Assembly: GCA_012103495.1 (NCBI GenBank)
Contig: WLWR01000056.1
Coordinates: forward strand, 1 to 8,932
Reading direction: 5' to 3'
Source: Legionellales bacterium
GTDB taxonomy: Bacteria; Pseudomonadota; Gammaproteobacteria; WLWR01
Length of the DNA stretch: 8,932 bases
Part shown: positions 6,031-8,932 of the stretch, piece by piece
Layout of the letters: every line of letters begins with the position of its first letter
How positions within the stretch are numbered: position 1 is the first letter of the stretch
The notes under the pieces: generated by a model
What the model saw: the letters and a program-made list of their open reading frames with translations, nothing else
Told to the model about the DNA's origin: nothing
Databases searched by the model: none
Program-made: the position numbers and the translations under genes

Positions 6031-6963
6031 TGGCGTAAATATCTCTTTTAGAGAATTTCTCCATTCAGATAAAAAAGCCTCTCCTTCAAATAGACTATAT
6101 TCTTTCGAAAATTCAAAATTTTGTCCTGAAATCTTTTTATCTTCAAATATTGAAAGTGAAGATGATGAAGCCACCAACGGTACCAAATCTCTTCTATCAG
6201 ACCTTGGCATGGATTCTAAGTAGAGAGAAAAACTTTCTGGCTCATCTTTGGAATTTTCATTTGAATCTGAATCACAACCTGACATTTTTGATTCATGGCT
6301 TATTAATTCTTGATTACGTTGCTCTTCCATTTCCACGGAGATATTTTTAAAAATAGCGACTCTGTTAATTATGGCTTTATAAATAGTTGAGGCTGTCATT
6401 GAGTAATTTTTTTTGAAATTAATATCAAGAAAAGTTGAAAAATTTCTTGACTTTTTTTTATGTAAAAAAATAGACAACTGATTAGCAAGAAAAAAATATC
6501 CACTTGAGTCCTCTTTCTTTTCTAAAGCCATCAATATAAAAATTTGCCTATCAATGTTAAGATTATGCCGTGTTTTTAGCAACAAATATTCCAAATACCT
6601 TTTATAAACATCAATCAATTCAGAGTTATTAATAAAGTCAAATTCATCTTCCATTAACAATTGATACAATTTTTTGCAGTCTGTATAGTGAGAATCTCTA
6701 TTATTATGAAAAAATTTAAACTCTTGATGTTCAAAAAGATGATGATAAATACTATGGCTTGAATTGCGAACATATAGAGTACCAGAATTAATATGGAACG
6801 TTGAATGATGAAATAAATCTTCTTGATTCGATTGATTTGTATTTTTTCGACTCTTTAAACTTCTTTTTCCTCGTTGAGTTTTCCGACTTCTTTCAGTTCC
6901 ATTGGCTATCCGCCTTCTTCGAGGTTTTCCCTTTTTTTCCTCTGGATTATCAGGTGCAATCAT
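6025..6963 (-). CDS. AT-rich orphan gene: protein with strongly basic, NLS-like N-terminus
   Basis: I do not recognise this 312-aa protein (315 aa if GTG 6972 is used; neither start has a good Shine-Dalgarno sequence). Residues 10-40 contain 16 Lys/Arg in 31, including KPRRRR (13-18) and RGKRSLKSRK (31-40), resembling a bipartite nuclear localisation or nucleic-acid-binding arm. The middle (about 50-215) is Tyr/Phe/Asn/Lys-rich, soluble and probably helical. Residues 229-245 are acidic and Ser-rich (SGCDSDSNENSKDEPES), followed by VASSSSLSIF (264-273). The last 30 residues hold six Glu. There is no signal peptide, membrane segment or enzyme motif. Composition is very AT-rich beside its neighbours, suggesting horizontal acquisition. 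It has its own terminator, is convergent with zapA, and lies where 6S RNA and ygfA are often found. A secreted host-targeted effector is an inference; a mobile-element cargo or DNA-binding protein is also possible. Confidence 0.7.
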   Translation of the reverse strand: MIAPDNPEEKKGKPRRRRIANGTERSRKTQRGKRSLKSRKNTNQSNQEDLFHHSTFHINSGTLYVRNSSHSIYHHLFEHQEFKFFHNNRDSHYTDCKKLYQLLMEDEFDFINNSELIDVYKRYLEYLLLKTRHNLNIDRQIFILMALEKKEDSSGYFFLANQLSIFLHKKKSRNFSTFLDINFKKNYSMTASTIYKAIINRVAIFKNISVEMEEQRNQELISHESKMSGCDSDSNENSKDEPESFSLYLESMPRSDRRDLVPLVASSSSLSIFEDKKISGQNFEFSKEYSLFEGEAFLSEWRNSLKEIFTPR

Positions 6964-6965
6964 AT

Positions 6966-7016
6966 TTACCACTGTCTTGCATAAACAATACCTAACATTG
7001 TAATTAAAAAGATCAT
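6966..7016 (-). other. Possible 16-aa hydrophobic leader peptide before the orphan gene
   Basis: From ATG 7016, the minus strand encodes MIFLITMLGIVYARQW and stops at TAA (6968-6966), 2 nt before ATG 6963 of the orphan gene. Only a weak, closely spaced AGAAGA precedes it. It could be a real upstream peptide that couples translation, or a chance frame in AT-rich DNA. Confidence 0.2.
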
Positions 7017-7043
7017 GAATCTTCTAACTATTTTTAAATCCCT

Positions 7044-7070
7044 AAATCCGGGGACAGTATACTGAATTAA
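7044..7070. repeat. 27-bp repeat, copy 1 (contains palindrome CAGTATACTG)
   Basis: Begins AAATCCGGGGACAGT and ends ATACTGAATTAA. It holds a perfect 10-bp palindrome at 7055-7064. It matches copy 2 at 22 of 27 positions with a 58-bp period. Words of the type CCGGGGACAGTATACT are, as I recall, common beside REP-associated/IS200-like tyrosine transposase genes; no transposase is present here, so this is probably a relic. Confidence 0.6.
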
Positions 7071-7101
7071 CTCCATTCATAACTCGGAGCAGGACTCGAG
7101 G

Positions 7102-7128
7102 AAATCTGGAGACAGTCTATTGAATCAA
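7102..7128. repeat. 27-bp repeat, copy 2 (diverged)
   Basis: Begins AAATCTGGAGACAGT and ends CTATTGAATCAA. It differs from copy 1 at five positions, three of them within or next to the palindrome region, which is broken here (CAGTCTATTG). It lies in the same orientation, 58 bp from copy 1, with a G-rich spacer. Confidence 0.55.
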
Positions 7129-7267
7129 AATTATTTCGATAGATTAAAGTGGTGAGTCGCTACTTATTCTTTTACTGAAACCTAATGTATCTGCAACTAA
7201 TTTTAAAGAACAACTGGATGAAAATAAAGAAACCGAAATTTGAAAATGATTCTACCGCGAGAATAAA

Positions 7268-8260
7268 TTAACCTCTTTCATCCCCTGCAGGACGGGCTAA
7301 TAATTCGTGTAACGCTTCAGTGGGAGTTTGTTGTTCCGCTAAGACTTTTTGTACGGCTGCCACAATTGGCATTTCCACTTGGGATTGGTCAGCCAACATC
7401 ATCACGGCATCAACATTGTTAGCACCTTCGACCACTTGACCTATCGTTGCTTTGGCTTGTTCAGCCGACAACCCTTGGCCTAAAGCCAAACCAAATCGAC
7501 GGTTGCGTGATTGATTGTCGGTGCATGTCAACACTAGGTCACCAACGCCCGCCAATCCCATCATGGTTTGCGGGTGCGCATCCATCGCTAACGCCAATCG
7601 CTGCATTTCCGCCAACCCGCGCGTGATCAGCGCCGCTTTAATGTTAGCGCCTAATTGCATCCCTTCTACCATTCCTGTAGCGATAGCCAAAATATTCTTG
7701 ACCACGCCGCCTAATTGCACACCCAATAAATCATCACTCAAATAAACTCGGAATGTATCGCTATGGATAGCTTGTTGTAACTGTTCACCCACTTGATGAT
7801 CCGTGCAGGCTAAAGTTACCGCAGTTGGTAACCCCAAAGCGACTTCTTTGGCAAACGAAGGTCCACTGATCACCGCTTGAGGATGATCCGGCAAATACAT
7901 TTTCACCACGTGATCCAAACATTTACCAGTTTGCAAATCCAAACCTTTGGTCGCCCAAGCAACGATGGCATCAGGCAATAAACCATGTTGCAACTGTTGA
8001 CACACCGCATGAAAACCATGGCTGGGAGTCACTAACAAAACCAACTGTGCTTGCTCAACCGCCTGCGCTAAGTCCGAGGTCAACGTTAATTCGGTGGGCA
8101 ATTCAACCCCAGGCAAATAAGGCTCATTCCCATGAGTTTGTTGCATCTGTGCTATTTCGTCAGCAACATATCCCCATAATGTTACTTGATGCTGATTACG
8201 AACCAGTAACAATGCTAATGCTGTTCCCCACGAACCAGCCCCTAACACTGCAATACGCAC
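7268..8260 (-). CDS. gpsA: NAD(P)+-dependent glycerol-3-phosphate dehydrogenase
   Basis: Encodes 330 aa with a GTG start (E. coli GpsA 339). It reduces dihydroxyacetone phosphate to sn-glycerol-3-phosphate in the cytoplasm, supplying the backbone of phospholipids. The N-terminus MRIAVLGAGSWGTALALLL is the Rossmann nucleotide-binding loop (GAGSWG at 7-12). ATKGLD (103-108), SGPSFAKEVALGLPTAV (132-148), the catalytic Lys188 in GGVVKNILAIATG, and GLAGVGDLVLTCTDNQSRNRRFG (235-257) are all intact; the last is the substrate-binding region. GTG 8260 is preferred over TTG 8266 because GGAG (8273-8270) is 9 nt from the GTG but only 3 nt from the TTG. It lies 27 nt after secB, so it is probably co-transcribed. 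E. coli also pairs secB with gpsA; the cysE that follows there is absent here. Confidence 0.95.
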   Translation of the reverse strand: MRIAVLGAGSWGTALALLLVRNQHQVTLWGYVADEIAQMQQTHGNEPYLPGVELPTELTLTSDLAQAVEQAQLVLLVTPSHGFHAVCQQLQHGLLPDAIVAWATKGLDLQTGKCLDHVVKMYLPDHPQAVISGPSFAKEVALGLPTAVTLACTDHQVGEQLQQAIHSDTFRVYLSDDLLGVQLGGVVKNILAIATGMVEGMQLGANIKAALITRGLAEMQRLALAMDAHPQTMMGLAGVGDLVLTCTDNQSRNRRFGLALGQGLSAEQAKATIGQVVEGANNVDAVMMLADQSQVEMPIVAAVQKVLAEQQTPTEALHELLARPAGDERG

Positions 8261-8269
8261 GATCAATGA

Positions 8270-8273
8270 CTCC
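8270..8273 (-). promoter_or_regulatory. Shine-Dalgarno site that favours the GTG start of gpsA
   Basis: GGAG on the minus strand is 9 nt upstream of GTG 8260 and 3 nt upstream of TTG 8266; no in-frame ATG is available between secB and the Rossmann motif. Confidence 0.55.
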
Positions 8274-8287
8274 GTGTTTGATTCATG

Positions 8288-8788
8288 CTACTTAGATTGC
8301 CCATTACTTTCTGAGCCATCCTTTTCTGCTTCTTGCTGTTCTAAATGTTTGGCGTACAGAGCATCAAAGTTAATCGGTGCTAATACCAATTGTGGAAAAC
8401 TGGCTTTGGTGACAATATTGGTAATCGCTTCACGCACATAAGGATATAAAATACTGGGGCAATAACTGCCAAGAAAATGACTTAATTGATCTTGTGGAAA
8501 ATCTTTAATGGTAAAAATACCCGCCTGCGTCGCTTCGACGACGAAGGCATGCTGGTCTTGTGATTTGACAGTAACAGTCAATTTCAAAATAACTTCGTAG
8601 GTGTCTGCTTCAATTTCACTGGTATCGGTATGAATATCCAGATTCATCTGTGGATTCCACTCTCGACTAAACGTGTCAGCACCCCCAGGTAATTCAAATG
8701 AAAAGTCTTTAATATATAATCGCTGGATTGCGAATTGACGTGTATCTTCTGATTTATTTTTAGTTTCAGTCTCTTGTGTTTTTGCCAT
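8288..8788 (-). CDS. secB: Protein-export chaperone SecB
   Basis: Encodes 166 aa (E. coli SecB 155). SecB is a cytoplasmic tetramer that keeps preproteins unfolded and hands them to SecA. The conserved core begins FAIQRLYIKDFSFELPG (about 19-35), followed by W44 and P46 in SREWNPQMNLD. Next come DTYEVILKLTVTV (62-74), the AGIFTI segment (89-94), LGSYCPSILYPYVREAI (106-122) and SFPQLVLAPINFDALY (130-145), which matches E. coli closely. The first 18 residues and the last 20 (Glu/Ser/Lys-rich) are variable tails. ATG 8788 is chosen over the in-frame ATG 8794 because AAGGGG (8800-8795) stands 6 nt before it but touches the upstream ATG. The usual upstream partners grxC and a rhodanese are not recognisable in the visible flank; instead an unknown open frame overlaps its start. 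Confidence 0.96.
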   Translation of the reverse strand: MAKTQETETKNKSEDTRQFAIQRLYIKDFSFELPGGADTFSREWNPQMNLDIHTDTSEIEADTYEVILKLTVTVKSQDQHAFVVEATQAGIFTIKDFPQDQLSHFLGSYCPSILYPYVREAITNIVTKASFPQLVLAPINFDALYAKHLEQQEAEKDGSESNGQSK

Positions 8789-8932
8789 GACCATCCCCTT
8801 GTTTTTTAGATTTTGATTTTAATTTCGATTTTTTCCAAATTTCTTTTTTATACAATGGCAAATTTAATTGTTTAAATAATGAATGTATAGATCTGCCTTT
8901 TTTATCAGATATCCAACAATGCCAAGCATTTT
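8766..8932 (-). CDS. Open frame entering from the right edge, C-terminus of an unknown protein (uncertain)
   Basis: On the minus strand the frame is open from the edge to TGA 8768-8766, giving 54 codons that overlap the secB start by 23 nt. The peptide begins NAWHCWISDKKGRSIHSL, then FKQLNLPLYKKEIW, and ends in a Lys/Ser-rich tail (KKSKLKSKSKK). I do not recognise it with confidence. The WHCWISDKKGRSI portion faintly recalls the zinc-ribbon end of virus-type DNA primases, but only one Cys is present. It is AT-rich, so a chance open frame remains possible. It does not look like glutaredoxin or rhodanese, the usual neighbours of secB. If real, its stop inside secB would allow translational coupling. 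Confidence 0.35.
   Translation of the reverse strand, partial: NAWHCWISDKKGRSIHSLFKQLNLPLYKKEIWKKSKLKSKSKKQGDGHGKNTRD

Larger units (their letters stand above)
6973..7267. other. AT-rich intergenic region between gpsA and the orphan gene
   Basis: This gap of nearly 300 nt holds the possible leader peptide (6966-7016) and the two 27-bp repeats (7044-7070, 7102-7128). The rest shows short open frames only, for example a plus-strand frame ending near 7243 (reading SLLILLLKPNVSATNF) without a start signal, perhaps a relic. I see no clear gpsA terminator and no convincing promoter for the orphan gene. Confidence 0.4.

Noticed and set aside
7044..7128. Two spaced repeats as a CRISPR array
   Set aside because: Only two diverged copies, no cas genes, and a composition like mobile-element ends.
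7249..7264. Hairpin ATTCT/AGAAT just after the gpsA stop as a terminator
   Set aside because: Only a 5-bp AT-rich stem and a short broken T-run; too weak to call.

Overview
The window looks like the chromosome of a gammaproteobacterium. The minus-strand block ygfB-pepP-ubiH-ubiI lies back to back with plus-strand zapA, which is the Escherichia coli arrangement, and the gpsA/secB pair is also a gammaproteobacterial grouping. The core genes have moderate G+C: hand counts gave 26/60 at 1261-1320 and 33/60 at 7501-7560. The AT-rich island at about 6000-7266 is far lower, with 12/60 at 6421-6480. A low-GC, possibly host-associated lineage such as a Legionellales relative would fit, but nothing here proves the genus.

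Left part (1-922): the first 36 codons of an OmpR/CpxR-type response regulator run off the left edge on the minus strand. Divergent from it is a secreted Spy/CpxP-family chaperone-like protein that ends at a textbook intrinsic terminator. This divergent layout is the cpxR/cpxP layout of enterobacteria and suggests an envelope-stress module. Positions 923-1248 hold no convincing gene, only a possible small open frame or gene relic.

Centre (1249-5991): ygfB, pepP, ubiH and ubiI form a tight minus-strand operon (10-nt gap, 4-nt overlap, 13-nt overlap). It joins an uncharacterised UPF0149 protein, an Xaa-Pro aminopeptidase and two FAD monooxygenases that hydroxylate the ubiquinone ring. zapA, encoding an FtsZ-ring protein, is transcribed the other way. 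The predicted -35 boxes of the two divergent promoters overlap.

Island (about 5992-7266): where many gammaproteobacteria carry the 6S RNA gene and ygfA after zapA, this window has an AT-rich orphan gene on the minus strand. It encodes about 312 residues with a very basic, NLS-like N-terminus and a Ser/acid-rich, Glu-containing C-terminus. It ends in its own terminator. Upstream lie a possible hydrophobic leader peptide and two diverged copies of a 27-bp repeat that look like remnants of a mobile element. This is the most likely site of something new; a secreted effector is one testable idea.

Right part (7268-8932): secB (export chaperone) and gpsA (glycerol-3-phosphate dehydrogenase) form a minus-strand pair with a short gap. 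An open Lys-rich frame enters from the right edge and overlaps the start of secB; its identity is unknown.
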